DNA from: CAYZJD01 sp964483455
Lineage (GTDB): Bacteria > Acidobacteriota > Terriglobia > Bryobacterales > Bryobacteraceae
Assembly: GCA_964483455.1 (NCBI GenBank)
Contig: CAZACK010000008.1
Location: forward strand, 1 to 64,000
Direction of reading: 5' to 3'
DNA: 64,000 nt
In this document: one piece after another, positions 26,967-36,349 of the stretch
Numbering within the stretch: the stretch's first letter is position 1
How the letters are laid out: every line of letters begins with the position of its first letter
Program-made: the position numbers and the translations under genes
Notes under the pieces: generated by a model
Databases searched by the model: none
Seen by the model: only the letters and a program-made list of their open reading frames with translations
Told to the model about the DNA's origin: nothing

Positions 26967-28550
26967 GTGCGGCCCAAACAACCCCCCGCGCTGGCCCAGG
27001 CAGCCGATGCGCTCAGCGGCCAGTTGCAGTCGAATCTCGGTCGCCTCGCCGGACTCCTGCGGCCTGCGGCGGCAGGGTTGGAGCGCCAGTGGCTCCGGCG
27101 GCTCAGGGAGCTGGGATTTGATGCCCGGCAGCAGAAGGCAATGGCCGGAATCACGCCGGGGGCGGCGGCGAAGATTCTCGGCGCCCGGCGCCCGCTGGCG
27201 GACTTCATCGAGCAGGTGGAATACAGCGGGCGACGCCTTGCCAACCTGGGGTTGTCGCCGTCGCGGATCCTTCGCGCGCTGCGGCAGTACGACGGTCTGA
27301 TCAACACTCTCCTCGGCGGTCTGGCGCCGCGCGAATCCGCCAACCTGCGGTGGGCCCTGGAACAGTTGCGTTTCTGCGTGTTGCTCACCCTGAACAACGC
27401 CTTCTTCGAGGTGCGAGAGGCGGAAACGGAGGCCTACCAGGAGCTGTTCCGGGCAGAGCTGGAATCGCGAAACCTCGACGAACTGCTCGTGCGCATGCTC
27501 GACGTTCTTGCCCGGTTCAGTCGCGCCCAGGCCGGCGCCCTGTGGCTGTTCGACCCCCATTCGCGGCGATGGCGTTCGCGGGCGGGCTGGCCGAAGCAGG
27601 GACGCGAGGCCACGGTTCCGGCCGGACCTGCGGCGTCACGACGGTTCCTCACCGCGCGGTGCGCGTGCGGCAAGGCGCAGGTGAAGAAGCTCGCGCTGGA
27701 GGCGAGATGGCCTGGCCGCTATCAGTCCTGCTGGTCGATTCCGATGGCTGGCGGGGAGGGGACGGCGGGTGTGTTCCAGTTTGCCTTCGCGGCCCGCTAC
27801 GACTGGCTGCCGCGCGAGGAGACCCTGTTGACGGCGGCCTCTGAACGCTGCTCGGAAGCGGTTCGCAAGGCGCAACTGGCGGAGGAGCTGGCGATTCGCG
27901 AGCAACAGGTACGCGGCCTGGCGGAGCGGATGATCGAGGTGGAGGAACGCGAGCGCCGCCGGATCAGCGCGGAGCTTCACGACGAGACCGGCCAGATGCT
28001 GCTGAGCATTCGCCTTCACCTGGAGCTGTTGGAGCGGACGGTGCCGGAGGGCCTGGCGGAGCTTCGGACGGGGTTGCAGGAGGCGCGCCGGCTGACGGAG
28101 CAGATGATCGTGGAGGTTCGCCGGCTGATCGCCGACCTGAGCCCGGCGGTACTGGCGCAGTTGGGATTGGCGGCGGCCTTGCGCCAGTTGGCCAGCCGGT
28201 TTCGCCGCCATCACCGGGCGAAGATCGTCCTGCACGTCGCCGACGTCGGGCCGTTGCCGAAGAAGCTGGAACACGTCGTGTACCGGCTGGCCCAGGAATG
28301 CCTGAACAACGTCGCCCGGCATTCCGGCGCATCGAAGGTAATGGTTTCGCTCGATTCCGCCGATAAGATACTGAGGCTGCGTGTGGAAGACGACGGGGCC
28401 GGCTTTCCGGTGGAGCAGGTGCTGGCCAAACGCGACTCTTTCGGCGTGGCGGGCATGAAGGAGCGGGTCGCGCTGTTTGGCGGGCGGCTGGTGGTCCGCA
28501 GCCGTCCGAAGCAGGGTACGAAGGTGCTGGTGGAGCTGCCGGTCGATTGA
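26967..28550 (+). CDS. Sensor histidine kinase, NarL-type (HisKA_3), with GAF-like domain
   Basis: A 527-residue cytoplasmic kinase with no membrane helix. Residues 1-165 are all-helical and may form a sensor domain I cannot name; about 170-310 look GAF-like (ELLVRMLDVLARFSRAQAGA, LWLFDPHSRRW). The dimerisation and phospho-acceptor part is ERRRISAELHDETGQMLLSI with the histidine in ELHDE. The ATP-binding domain has ECLNNVARHSGASKVMVSL and RVEDDGAGFPVEQ. It uses a GTG start. The response regulator follows 51 bases later. A DNA-binding partner is therefore present; the signal is unknown. Confidence 0.85.
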   Translation: MRPKQPPALAQAADALSGQLQSNLGRLAGLLRPAAAGLERQWLRRLRELGFDARQQKAMAGITPGAAAKILGARRPLADFIEQVEYSGRRLANLGLSPSRILRALRQYDGLINTLLGGLAPRESANLRWALEQLRFCVLLTLNNAFFEVREAETEAYQELFRAELESRNLDELLVRMLDVLARFSRAQAGALWLFDPHSRRWRSRAGWPKQGREATVPAGPAASRRFLTARCACGKAQVKKLALEARWPGRYQSCWSIPMAGGEGTAGVFQFAFAARYDWLPREETLLTAASERCSEAVRKAQLAEELAIREQQVRGLAERMIEVEERERRRISAELHDETGQMLLSIRLHLELLERTVPEGLAELRTGLQEARRLTEQMIVEVRRLIADLSPAVLAQLGLAAALRQLASRFRRHHRAKIVLHVADVGPLPKKLEHVVYRLAQECLNNVARHSGASKVMVSLDSADKILRLRVEDDGAGFPVEQVLAKRDSFGVAGMKERVALFGGRLVVRSRPKQGTKVLVELPVD

Positions 28551-28601
28551 GAAGCCGGCGCCGGCCGCCGGATGCGCACGGCTCCAAAGGTGGGTGACAG
28601 T

Positions 28602-29267
28602 ATGGCGAGAATACGAGTCCTTGTGGCCGACGATCACACGCTGTTCCGGCAGGGGGTGAAGACATTGCTCAACGCGGAAGCCGACATGGAAGTGGTGGGG
28701 GAAGCGTCCAACGGCGCGGAGGCGGCTGAGAAAGCGGCCGAGGTGCGCCCGGACATCGTGCTGATGGATATCGGCATGCCCGGGCCGAGCAGCTTCGAGA
28801 CGACGCGTCAGATCAAGAGAAACCGGCCTGAAACCCGGGTGGTGTTCCTGACGATGTACGACGACGAAGACTACTTGGTAGAAGGCATGGAGGTCGGCGC
28901 CAGCGGCTACGTGCTGAAAGACAGCCCTGCCGGCCACCTGGTGTCGGCCATTCGCGACGTCCACCGGGGTGGAAGCTATCTCAGTCCACGCATGCTCTCC
29001 CAACTGGTCGACGATTTCCGCACCCGCATGAAAACCAGCGAGCGCGTGCCTCGGTTCGCGACCCTGACACCGCGCGAAAAAGAAGTCCTGAAAATGCTCG
29101 CAGAAGGGAATTCGGTCAAGGAAGTGGCCTGCCAGTTGAACCTGAGCGTGAAGACCGTCGAGGCGCACAAGTTTAACCTGATGCGCAAGCTCGACATCCA
29201 CAACAAGGCGCAACTGGTGCAGTACGCCATCCAGAAGAAGATCATCCAGATTCCAAACCTGGCGTAG
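28602..29267 (+). CDS. NarL/FixJ-family response regulator
   Basis: A 221-residue regulator paired with the kinase just upstream. Receiver: VLVADDHTLFRQGVKTLL with acidic pocket, phospho-acceptor aspartate in DIVLMDIGMPGPS near residue 55, and later FLTMYDDEDYLVEGMEVGAS. C-terminal LuxR-type helix-turn-helix: LTPREKEVLKMLAEGNSVKE and LSVKTVEAHKFNLMRKLDI. ATG at 28602 is chosen because the receiver begins there; the frame upstream to 28572 is probably untranslated. Targets unknown. Confidence 0.9.
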   Translation: MARIRVLVADDHTLFRQGVKTLLNAEADMEVVGEASNGAEAAEKAAEVRPDIVLMDIGMPGPSSFETTRQIKRNRPETRVVFLTMYDDEDYLVEGMEVGASGYVLKDSPAGHLVSAIRDVHRGGSYLSPRMLSQLVDDFRTRMKTSERVPRFATLTPREKEVLKMLAEGNSVKEVACQLNLSVKTVEAHKFNLMRKLDIHNKAQLVQYAIQKKIIQIPNLA

Positions 29268-29364
29268 GCTGGGGCTGTTGACGAACCGGAATCTCGCACC
29301 GGCTTTCCGCAACAATACCGAGCACTTGTACGGATGCAAGTAGCCGCGCCGTCCGCACCGCACA

Positions 29365-30099
29365 TCACCGGCGGATCGAGCTGAGCCTCTCCTCGGCCAG
29401 TTTGCGGATCACCGGATCCTTCATCTCCGCCGCCTGGCGGAACTTCTCCCTCGCTTCGGCTTCGCGCTTCTGTGCGAGATACAACCCGCCCAGCCGGTAG
29501 TGCTGCACCGGATCCGGTTCGGGGGCGAGCGAAATCGCGGTCTCGAACTCCCGCGTCGCTTTCTCGATTTCATTCCGCTTCATGGCGACGAGCCCGAGGG
29601 CGGAGTGGGCTTCCGACCGCAGCCGCGCCCGGAGCCGCTCCCATTCCTCCAGCGGGATGTTTCGCGAGACCCGGAAGCTCCTGAGGAGCTTGAGCGATTG
29701 CGCGGCGAGTTCTTCGGCGCGGGCCACCCTCTGCGGGTCCTCGGTGTAGGTGGGCAGAATGTTCGCCAGCGCGGTGAGCACTGCGATATGATTAGGCACG
29801 AGCGCGACGGCGCGCTCGCCGGCACGGACGGCGCCATCGATGTCACCGAGCTTGCGGTGGGCTTCCATCTGAAGCTGGTAGACGTGTGCCAGAAGTTCGG
29901 ACCGGGGCCAGGCGCGCTCGAACTCGGTGCAGGCGGCGACGATGTCGGCAGGCTGCTTCGCCTCGAGGACGCGGATGTAAGCGTCAAACTCCTCGGGCGT
30001 GTCGGCCTGCAACAGGAGAGATTGGGGGCAGGCGATGCCGGCGTTCAGCACACCCGCTACGATCAGCAGGACGAACCGCATCCTGCGCGGCAGTGTCAT
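29365..30099 (-). CDS. Exported TPR-like protein
   Basis: A 244-residue protein with signal peptide (MRFVLLIVAGVLNAGIACPQ) and TPR-type helices: LLAHVYQLQMEAHRKLGDID, AVRAGERAVALVPNHIAVLT, NEIEKATREFETAISLAPEP and YRLGGLYLAQKREAEAREKF. Start ATG 30099 is chosen because GGGGTGAG lies directly before it and the signal peptide begins here; the open frame to 30330 is antisense shadow of the neighbour. Its first bases overlap the probable start region of the divergent TPR gene 30035-31063. Role unknown; TPRs generally carry protein contacts. Confidence 0.7.
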   Translation of the reverse strand: MTLPRRMRFVLLIVAGVLNAGIACPQSLLLQADTPEEFDAYIRVLEAKQPADIVAACTEFERAWPRSELLAHVYQLQMEAHRKLGDIDGAVRAGERAVALVPNHIAVLTALANILPTYTEDPQRVARAEELAAQSLKLLRSFRVSRNIPLEEWERLRARLRSEAHSALGLVAMKRNEIEKATREFETAISLAPEPDPVQHYRLGGLYLAQKREAEAREKFRQAAEMKDPVIRKLAEERLSSIRR

Positions 30100-31063
30100 C
30101 TCACCCCTGATTATAGTCGGGCTGCTGGCCTCCTTCACCGTGGCCGCGCAGCGGGAAAGCCCTCCTCTGACCCGGCCGCCGTCCCTGGGCCAGCAGGAGA
30201 TCGGGACCCTGGAACCGCCGGGAGCGGCGTCGCTCGGGCTGTCGATGGAGATCCGGCAAGCGCTGGCTTCGGGCAAGGTCGGCGCCGCGCGCGAGATGGC
30301 GGAGCGGCTGATCCGCGAGCAGGCCGACAACTTCGAAGGACCCTACTGGCGAGGGCTGATCGAGATTGACGCCGGCAACCAGTTGGACGCGATCCGCTAC
30401 TTGCGCCGGGCGGAATCAATCCAGGCGAATGGGCTCGTCCTGAAGGCGCTGGGGATCGCGTACTACCTGGCCCGCCAGTACCGGCTTTTCCAGCAGAAAA
30501 TGACGCAGGCGTCGGGGAAGGATCCGCGCGATTTCGCCCCTCTTTATTATCTGGGCCGTTATGAGGACGAGCACAGCCAGTTCCACAAGTCGCAGGAGCT
30601 GTTTTCCAAGGCGCTGGAGCTGAACCCTGAGTACTATCCGTCGCACTACTATCTGGGCTACGCCTACGAAGCCCAGCACGAGACGGCGCTGGCCGAGCGG
30701 CACTATAGCGCCGCGTTGGACGGCGCCAAGCGCGCCGGCAAGAGCTTCCACCTGCCGTACCTCGGTCTGGCGAGGTTGCGGGCCGCCGCGAACGAGCACG
30801 CAGTCGCGCTCCCGTACGCGCAACAGGCCGTGGCCATCAAGCCGAACGACGCCGAGGCGCACAAGATCCTGGCGTCCGTGCTGGTGGCGCTCGACCGCAC
30901 CGCCGAGGCCATCCCCGAATGGGAAGCGGCCGCGAAACTGGATCGCAGCGACGGCCAGATTCAGTATCAACTCTCGCAGGCGTACCGCAAACTCGGCAGC
31001 GAGAAGAAGGCCGACGAGGCGTTGGCGCAGTTCAAGCGCATCATGTCGGCGTACGGGAATTAA
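30035..31063 (+). CDS. TPR-repeat protein, probably exported
   Basis: A 342-residue protein. A hydrophobic segment near residues 24-40 (VISPLIIVGLLASFTVAAQ) looks like a signal or anchor. TPR units fill the rest: AREMAERLIREQADNFEGPY, KSQELFSKALELNPEYYPSH, YYLGYAYEAQHETALAERHY and AIPEWEAAAKLDRSDGQIQY. The ATG at 30035 overlaps the divergent gene by 65 bases. No ATG or GTG lies between 30099 and the hydrophobic segment, so the start is uncertain (29999 is an alternative). The stop is at once followed by a copy of a dispersed repeat (31066-31093). Confidence 0.7.
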   Translation: MPAFSTPATISRTNRILRGSVISPLIIVGLLASFTVAAQRESPPLTRPPSLGQQEIGTLEPPGAASLGLSMEIRQALASGKVGAAREMAERLIREQADNFEGPYWRGLIEIDAGNQLDAIRYLRRAESIQANGLVLKALGIAYYLARQYRLFQQKMTQASGKDPRDFAPLYYLGRYEDEHSQFHKSQELFSKALELNPEYYPSHYYLGYAYEAQHETALAERHYSAALDGAKRAGKSFHLPYLGLARLRAAANEHAVALPYAQQAVAIKPNDAEAHKILASVLVALDRTAEAIPEWEAAAKLDRSDGQIQYQLSQAYRKLGSEKKADEALAQFKRIMSAYGN

Positions 31064-31065
31064 AT

Positions 31066-31093
31066 CGGTGACAGGCAACGCTGTCCCCGTGTC
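31066..31093. repeat. Dispersed GGTGACAGGC repeat, diverged copy
   Basis: Starts CGGTGACAGGCAACGC three bases after the stop codon of the TPR gene and resembles the arms at 51604-51695 and 52509-52537 with roughly five differences. It sits in the 47-base gap to the next start codon. Confidence 0.5.
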
Positions 31094-31110
31094 TCACTGA
31101 TGGAGGTGTG

Positions 31111-32397
31111 ATGAACGTACTCGTATCCACGTTGATCATGGTGTTGGCCGCGGGCGCATGTTCGCCCGCGCAGACAGGCGTCCCTTTTGTCGTCACTGAA
31201 GTTCGCGGGGGGCAGGCGCCGCTCGGCCTGGTCGAGATACACGGTCTTTCGGCTGGGCCTTTCAATCCGGTGCTGTGGGAAAAGAACCAGCTCCACTGGG
31301 TTCCTGACGTCCGCATGCCGATGTTCGCCTCGCGGATGGGCGGAGTCTTCCGCAACATCTATGCACCCTATGCGATCGAGGAGGGAGCGGGCTGGCGCTT
31401 CTTCTTCAGCGCGTGGGACGGGATCGAGAGCGGCAACGACCGCGTGTACAGCGCCACCACGCCCGACTTCATCGATTTCGACAACCGCCACACCGTCATC
31501 CACAACGGCGTGTTCGTGCACGTCTCGAACGTCAACGTGCAGAGATCCGAAGACGGCGCCCTGCACATGTTCGCCACTTGCTGGCCCGATCCGCAAAAGG
31601 CCAACAAGCCGATTTACTTCGTCAGCCGCGACGGCGGCAAGACCTGGAACGGTTCGGCGCCGCCCTACCGCGCCGAGATGAAAGACATCGTGAAGATGGA
31701 AGGCTACGACAAGTACCAGATGGGCGACTTGAACGGCGCCAACGTGCTCCTGCGCGACAAGGGCAAGTACAGGCTCTACTTCACCAACTGGCGCGACCGG
31801 GGCAAGCTGTACTGGTCCGAAGGAGAAACGCCCGCCTCGTTCCGCCTCGGCGGGCTGTCGATGGAAACCGAGCATGCCGTGAATGACGTGAAGAAATTCT
31901 TCGCCGGCGGCAAGGACTGGTACATCATGGCGCTGCACAAGAAGGGCGACGTGGGACTGACCGTCAAGGACGCCGACAAGCTCTGGTACAGCCTGTCGAA
32001 TGACGGCCGCGTCTTCGGCCAGGAGCAGCGGATGCCGGGCGCGCGCGAGGAGATGGACCGGTGGATCTTCGCGGTGGGCTTCGTGGCGCGGAGCGACCGC
32101 ATTCTTGGAGTACTGTATGGCGCCGGGCCGAGCGTTCTCTGCAACCGTAACCAGATCTTCGGCCACTGGCTCCAGAAGCGGGCAGTGCTGACCGCCAAGC
32201 CCGACTACCGCGAGGGGAACGGCGCCGAGTACGAAGCGCAGGGCGCGCTGGGGCCGGACCGGCAGTGGATCAAGCTGCCGCTCGGCCAGCCGTTTGAGGG
32301 GACGCTGTCCCTGTATCAGGAGGACGGAGTCACGCTCGCCGGCACGCAGCCGGTCAGCCTCAAGCCGGGGAGTGTGTACCGGATCGATTGGCGGTGA
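31111..32397 (+). CDS. Exported beta-propeller, glycosidase-like protein
   Basis: A 428-residue protein with signal peptide (VLVSTLIMVLAAGACSPAQT); a cysteine near residue 17 could be a lipobox but the spacing is poor. Sequence units repeat with the pattern of five-bladed beta-propeller glycosidases (GH43/GH117-type): WRFFFSAWDGIESGNDRVYS, FVHVSNVNVQRSEDGALHMF, KPIYFVSRDGGKTWNG, YRLYFTNWRDRGKLYWSEGE and WYIMALHKKGDVGLTVKDAD. I cannot place catalytic acids with certainty. ATG 31111 follows GGAGG with good spacing; GTG 31108 is the alternative. It lies before a propeller sensor kinase, which suggests a carbohydrate-related role. Confidence 0.6.
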   Translation: MNVLVSTLIMVLAAGACSPAQTGVPFVVTEVRGGQAPLGLVEIHGLSAGPFNPVLWEKNQLHWVPDVRMPMFASRMGGVFRNIYAPYAIEEGAGWRFFFSAWDGIESGNDRVYSATTPDFIDFDNRHTVIHNGVFVHVSNVNVQRSEDGALHMFATCWPDPQKANKPIYFVSRDGGKTWNGSAPPYRAEMKDIVKMEGYDKYQMGDLNGANVLLRDKGKYRLYFTNWRDRGKLYWSEGETPASFRLGGLSMETEHAVNDVKKFFAGGKDWYIMALHKKGDVGLTVKDADKLWYSLSNDGRVFGQEQRMPGAREEMDRWIFAVGFVARSDRILGVLYGAGPSVLCNRNQIFGHWLQKRAVLTAKPDYREGNGAEYEAQGALGPDRQWIKLPLGQPFEGTLSLYQEDGVTLAGTQPVSLKPGSVYRIDWR

Positions 32398-32601
32398 GGC
32401 GGCGCGACATCCGACGTTCCTTCGCGCAGCAGTGGGCCCGGCCCGGCGGCTGAGGTGGCAGCGGGGACGGGTGTTTGTAGTATTTTGGCTTCAGCGGAGA
32501 GGGAGCGCAAATGCGCGGGCGTCCGACGCTGAGCATTACTGGCCCGGCGTGACCAGGGAGCTGAAGGCGACATTGGCGCGGGGCTTAATCACGTGTCACT
32601 G

Positions 32602-35529
32602 ATGCGAGGCTGCTTCCTGCTGTCGGCGGCAGTGTGCTCGCTGCCGGGGGAGCAACTGCCGATGGTTGTCTTCTCCGCCCGAGATGGTTTCCATACAACC
32701 GTGCCGCGAATCGTAGTTGATTCCAGGGGGTTCGTATGGTTTCCCGGCTCAGAAGGCCTGGCGCGTTTCGACGGCAACGGGTTCAGGATCTTCACCGAAG
32801 CCGACGGGCTGCCGGTGAGCAGCGCATCCGATCTCCTCGAGCGGCGGGATGGCACCTACTGGGTTGCCGCCCAAGAGCATCTCTGCCTCTTCGATCCGCG
32901 GCCCGGCCGCAAGCGGTTTCAATGCGAGTCCCTCCAGCTTGGCGTGATCAACGCCCTTCTGGAGGACCAGCGAGGCCTGTGGTGCGGAACCGACACCGGC
33001 CTGTGGCGCCGCGACAAATCCCGTGAATTTGTTCGAGCGATCGAATCTCCCGAAGCGGGCCGCCCGATCGCCGTTACACGGCTGTTGAAGGACGCGCGCG
33101 GCGATGTGTGGGCCGCCGCTTCCTCAGGTCTGTATCGGGTCCGCTCGAACGGCCGCCTGGATCACTGGACGCGCGAACAGGGGCTGGCCACCGATCTCAA
33201 CACGGCGCTTTCAGAAACAGCAGGCGAGATTTGGGTTGGCGCCCAAACCGAGCTGTTCCGGTTTCGCATCGATCCCCACACCCGGGAGGCCTGGATCGCG
33301 GCCCGCTACAGCCGGTCACACGGGTTGCCGAGCGGCTACACGGCTGCCGTCCTTTCTTGGCGTGGCGAAGTGTGGGCGGCGACCTTTCAAGGGCTTGCGC
33401 GCCAGTTGCCTGCCGGACGCTGGCAGGTTGCGGATCTGGACCCGAGCCTGCGAGGCCTCCCAGTGGAAGCCCTGGCCACGGATTCGCTCGGCAATTTGTG
33501 GGTAGGCACCGACGGAGGCGGCGCCGCCCGGATCGCGGGCTCGGGGCTGTCCAGTTTCTCGGAGCAAGAAGGACTGGGGCTTCGGAAGGTGTGGGCTGTT
33601 TTCGAAGACCGCAAGGGCGTGTTGACAGCGATCACTAAAGACGAGGATCACTACTTCTTGAACTGGTTCGACGGCTACCGGTTTCACCCCATCCGCCCGC
33701 AGGTCCCGTCCCGGCTCGCATGGGGATGGAGCTGGCACCAGATCGCAGTCCATTCGCGGTCCGGAGATTGGTGGCTGGCGACGGGTTCAGGTCTGCTCCG
33801 CTATCGAGACCGGCTGCGGGAGCCATTGGAATCCGGCCTTCCCAAGCTCAATGTCTTCCGGGTGTTTGAGGACTCGCGCGGCGAGATCTGGGTGAGCGTC
33901 AACCGGGCTTCGGGACACGGCTTGTATCGCCGCGATGTACGGACTGGCCGATTCGAAAGCCTCGACGAGTCGCAGGGCCTTCCGTCTCCCAGCTTGCCGG
34001 GGAACAGTCCGGCTGCTTTCGCAGAAGATTGGGCCGGCCAGGTCTGGATCGGAATGCTTGATCGTGGCCTGGTGCGATTTCGAAACGGCAGGTTCGACCA
34101 GTTCCCGCCCTCAACCGGGGCGCCCGATCAAGGCGTGCGGGCGTTGCTCGTCGATCGGCGGGGACGGCTGTGGATCGGGTCGAGGCGGCAGGGTCTGTTG
34201 CGTGTTGACGATCCTCTGGCTGCCAGCCCGGCGTTCGTCGCCTATACTAGGTCCAACGGGCTTTCGACCAATACCATCCTGGCTCTCGCCGAGGACCTCG
34301 CCGGACGCGTTTATGCCGCCGGCGGCGCCGGTGTTGACCGCCTCGATCCGGCCACCGGTCGCGTCCGGCGCTTCACGGTTGCCGATGGGTTGTTGCCCGG
34401 AGAGCTTCGAGTTGCGTTTCGCGACCGTCGCGGGGCAATCTGGTTCGGCGGAGACCACGGCCTGGTCCGAATCGAGCCGCAGGAGGATCGCGCCGACCCT
34501 CCGGCCGTTCTGGTCCACGCCATCCGTGTCAACGGCGAACACCGGCCCGTCTCGGACCTGGGTGATGTCGAACCTCCGGCGCTGCCTCTTGCCTCTTCCC
34601 AGAGGCAGGTGCAGGTGGACTTCGGGGGCTTCCGGCACGATCTGCGCTACCAGACTCTCCTGTCTGGAGTGGATCGAGACTGGACGCCGCCTTCCACTTC
34701 GCGAAGCGTTCACTACTTGTCACTGGCTCCGGGCAGCTACGAGCTTTCGATCCGCGCCGTGTCCCCGGAAGGCATCTTGAGTTTCCGTCCGGCGAGAGTC
34801 CGTTTCCGCATCGCGGCGCCCCTCTGGCAGCGGTGGTGGTTTCTGATCTTGAGCGCCGCCGCCGTGGCCGGGATGGTCTACGCTGTTCACCGCTACCGGG
34901 TCGCGCAGGCGGTTGCGCTTGAGCGCGTACGGACACGCATCGCCTCGGATCTTCACGACGACATTGGCTCAAGCCTGTCGCAGATCGCGGTGTTGAGCGA
35001 GGTAGCCCGCCAGCGCGTGGATGTACGGGATCCGGGAGCGGCCGCGTCCCTGTCTCGCATCGGCGACATCTCACGCGAGTTGGTGGACTCGATGAGTGAC
35101 ATCGTCTGGGCGATCAACCCCAAGCACGACCGACTGGCCGACCTGGTCCACCGGATGCGACGTTTCGCCGGCGACCTCCTGGGCACCAGCAAGATCCAGT
35201 TCGAGCTCAATGTGCGGGGTAGCGCTGCCATTCCCCTCGACGCCGGCGCGCGGCGGGACATCTTCCTTGTCTTCAAGGAGAGCCTGCACAACGCCTTTCG
35301 TCACTCGGAATGCGGGACCATTCTGGTGGATGTCGGAGCCCAAGGCGGGCGACTGAGGCTGCGCGTAGCCGACGATGGGAAGGGATTCGCCGTCGATGGC
35401 GTGCAGAACGGGGGCCACGGCCTGGAGAACATGCGCCGGCGGGCGGCGAGGCTGGGCGGCGTGGTCGCCGTGGCGTCGGGCGAAGGGAACGGCACGTCGG
35501 TGGAGCTTGTAGTCCCGCTCTCGAGGTGA
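32602..35529 (+). CDS. Two-component propeller sensor histidine kinase
   Basis: A 975-residue sensor. A signal peptide (CFLLSAAVCSLPGEQ) precedes a periplasmic two-propeller domain of about 600 residues, made of repeats such as DSRGFVWFPGSEGLARFDGN, DQRGLWCGTDTGLWRRD and DRRGRLWIGSRRQGLLRVDD. A Y_Y_Y domain follows (about 625-735: YELSIRAVSPEGILSFRPAR). One membrane helix (WWFLILSAAAVAGMVYAVHR) leads to a HisKA_3 kinase with ASDLHDDIGSSLSQIAVL and an ATPase domain with VADDGKGFAVDG. Unlike hybrid members of this class it has no receiver or AraC part; the regulator gene follows 52 bases later. Such sensors often detect sugars or polymer fragments. Confidence 0.9.
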   Translation: MRGCFLLSAAVCSLPGEQLPMVVFSARDGFHTTVPRIVVDSRGFVWFPGSEGLARFDGNGFRIFTEADGLPVSSASDLLERRDGTYWVAAQEHLCLFDPRPGRKRFQCESLQLGVINALLEDQRGLWCGTDTGLWRRDKSREFVRAIESPEAGRPIAVTRLLKDARGDVWAAASSGLYRVRSNGRLDHWTREQGLATDLNTALSETAGEIWVGAQTELFRFRIDPHTREAWIAARYSRSHGLPSGYTAAVLSWRGEVWAATFQGLARQLPAGRWQVADLDPSLRGLPVEALATDSLGNLWVGTDGGGAARIAGSGLSSFSEQEGLGLRKVWAVFEDRKGVLTAITKDEDHYFLNWFDGYRFHPIRPQVPSRLAWGWSWHQIAVHSRSGDWWLATGSGLLRYRDRLREPLESGLPKLNVFRVFEDSRGEIWVSVNRASGHGLYRRDVRTGRFESLDESQGLPSPSLPGNSPAAFAEDWAGQVWIGMLDRGLVRFRNGRFDQFPPSTGAPDQGVRALLVDRRGRLWIGSRRQGLLRVDDPLAASPAFVAYTRSNGLSTNTILALAEDLAGRVYAAGGAGVDRLDPATGRVRRFTVADGLLPGELRVAFRDRRGAIWFGGDHGLVRIEPQEDRADPPAVLVHAIRVNGEHRPVSDLGDVEPPALPLASSQRQVQVDFGGFRHDLRYQTLLSGVDRDWTPPSTSRSVHYLSLAPGSYELSIRAVSPEGILSFRPARVRFRIAAPLWQRWWFLILSAAAVAGMVYAVHRYRVAQAVALERVRTRIASDLHDDIGSSLSQIAVLSEVARQRVDVRDPGAAASLSRIGDISRELVDSMSDIVWAINPKHDRLADLVHRMRRFAGDLLGTSKIQFELNVRGSAAIPLDAGARRDIFLVFKESLHNAFRHSECGTILVDVGAQGGRLRLRVADDGKGFAVDGVQNGGHGLENMRRRAARLGGVVAVASGEGNGTSVELVVPLSR

Positions 35530-35581
35530 CTACCTGAACATGTGGGTACTGGCACCCCCGTTTCGACTAAGCTGAACCTGT

Positions 35582-36217
35582 GTGATTCGAGTCGCGATCG
35601 TCGAAGACCAGCGCGAGATCCGCGAGGGCCTGGCGCTGTTGATTGGCGCCAGCCCGGGGTTTCGCTGCGTGGGCGCCTGGCGCACGATGGAGGAGGCCGT
35701 GGCGGCCGTCCGCGCCGGGCCGCCGGACGTGCTGCTGGTGGACCTGGAGTTGCCCGGCATTTCGGGCATCGAGGGCATCCGCCTTCTGAAGGAACAACAC
35801 CCCGCTTTGCTGCTGCTGGTGCTGACGGTGTATGACGACGACGACCGCATCTTTCACGCGGTCTGCGCCGGCGCCTGCGGCTATCTGCTGAAGAAGACGC
35901 CGCCGGCACGGCTGCTGGAAGCGATCAGCGAGGCGGCCGGGGGCGGCTCGCCTATGTCTCCCGCGGTGGCCCGCCGGGTGCTCGAGCTGTTCCGGCAACA
36001 TCGTCTCCCCGCGCAGAGCGAACATCAGCTCACCCCCCACCAGGTGCGGCTGCTGCGCCTGTTCGTCGAGGGCCACAACTACAAGTCAGCGGCGGCGGAA
36101 CTGGGCGTCAGCGTCAACACCATCGCCTTTCACGTGCAGCAGATCTACTGCAAGCTGCAAGTCCACTCCAAATCCGAAGCCGTCGCCAAGGCCTTGCGGG
36201 CCGGCATTGTCTCGTAG
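35582..36217 (+). CDS. NarL/FixJ-family response regulator
   Basis: A 211-residue regulator that starts with GTG. Receiver: RVAIVEDQREIREGLALLIG, phospho-acceptor in VLLVDLELPGISGIEGI near residue 54, then LTVYDDDDRIFHAVCAGACG and YLLKKTPPARLLEAI. LuxR-type helix-turn-helix: LTPHQVRLLRLFVEGHNYKS and LGVSVNTIAFHVQQIYCKLQ. It lies directly after the propeller sensor kinase and is almost certainly its partner. Confidence 0.9.
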   Translation: MIRVAIVEDQREIREGLALLIGASPGFRCVGAWRTMEEAVAAVRAGPPDVLLVDLELPGISGIEGIRLLKEQHPALLLLVLTVYDDDDRIFHAVCAGACGYLLKKTPPARLLEAISEAAGGGSPMSPAVARRVLELFRQHRLPAQSEHQLTPHQVRLLRLFVEGHNYKSAAAELGVSVNTIAFHVQQIYCKLQVHSKSEAVAKALRAGIVS

Positions 36218-36349
36218 GCAGGAGCCCGCGGCACTACCACTTCTGATGGTGACCCGGACACGCCGTTCACCTTAGAGTTGCTTCACGAGGGGCGTGAGCC
36301 TGATCAACCTCGAGGAAGCCTCGACGAAGCTCTTCGACGGAGGATGTCC

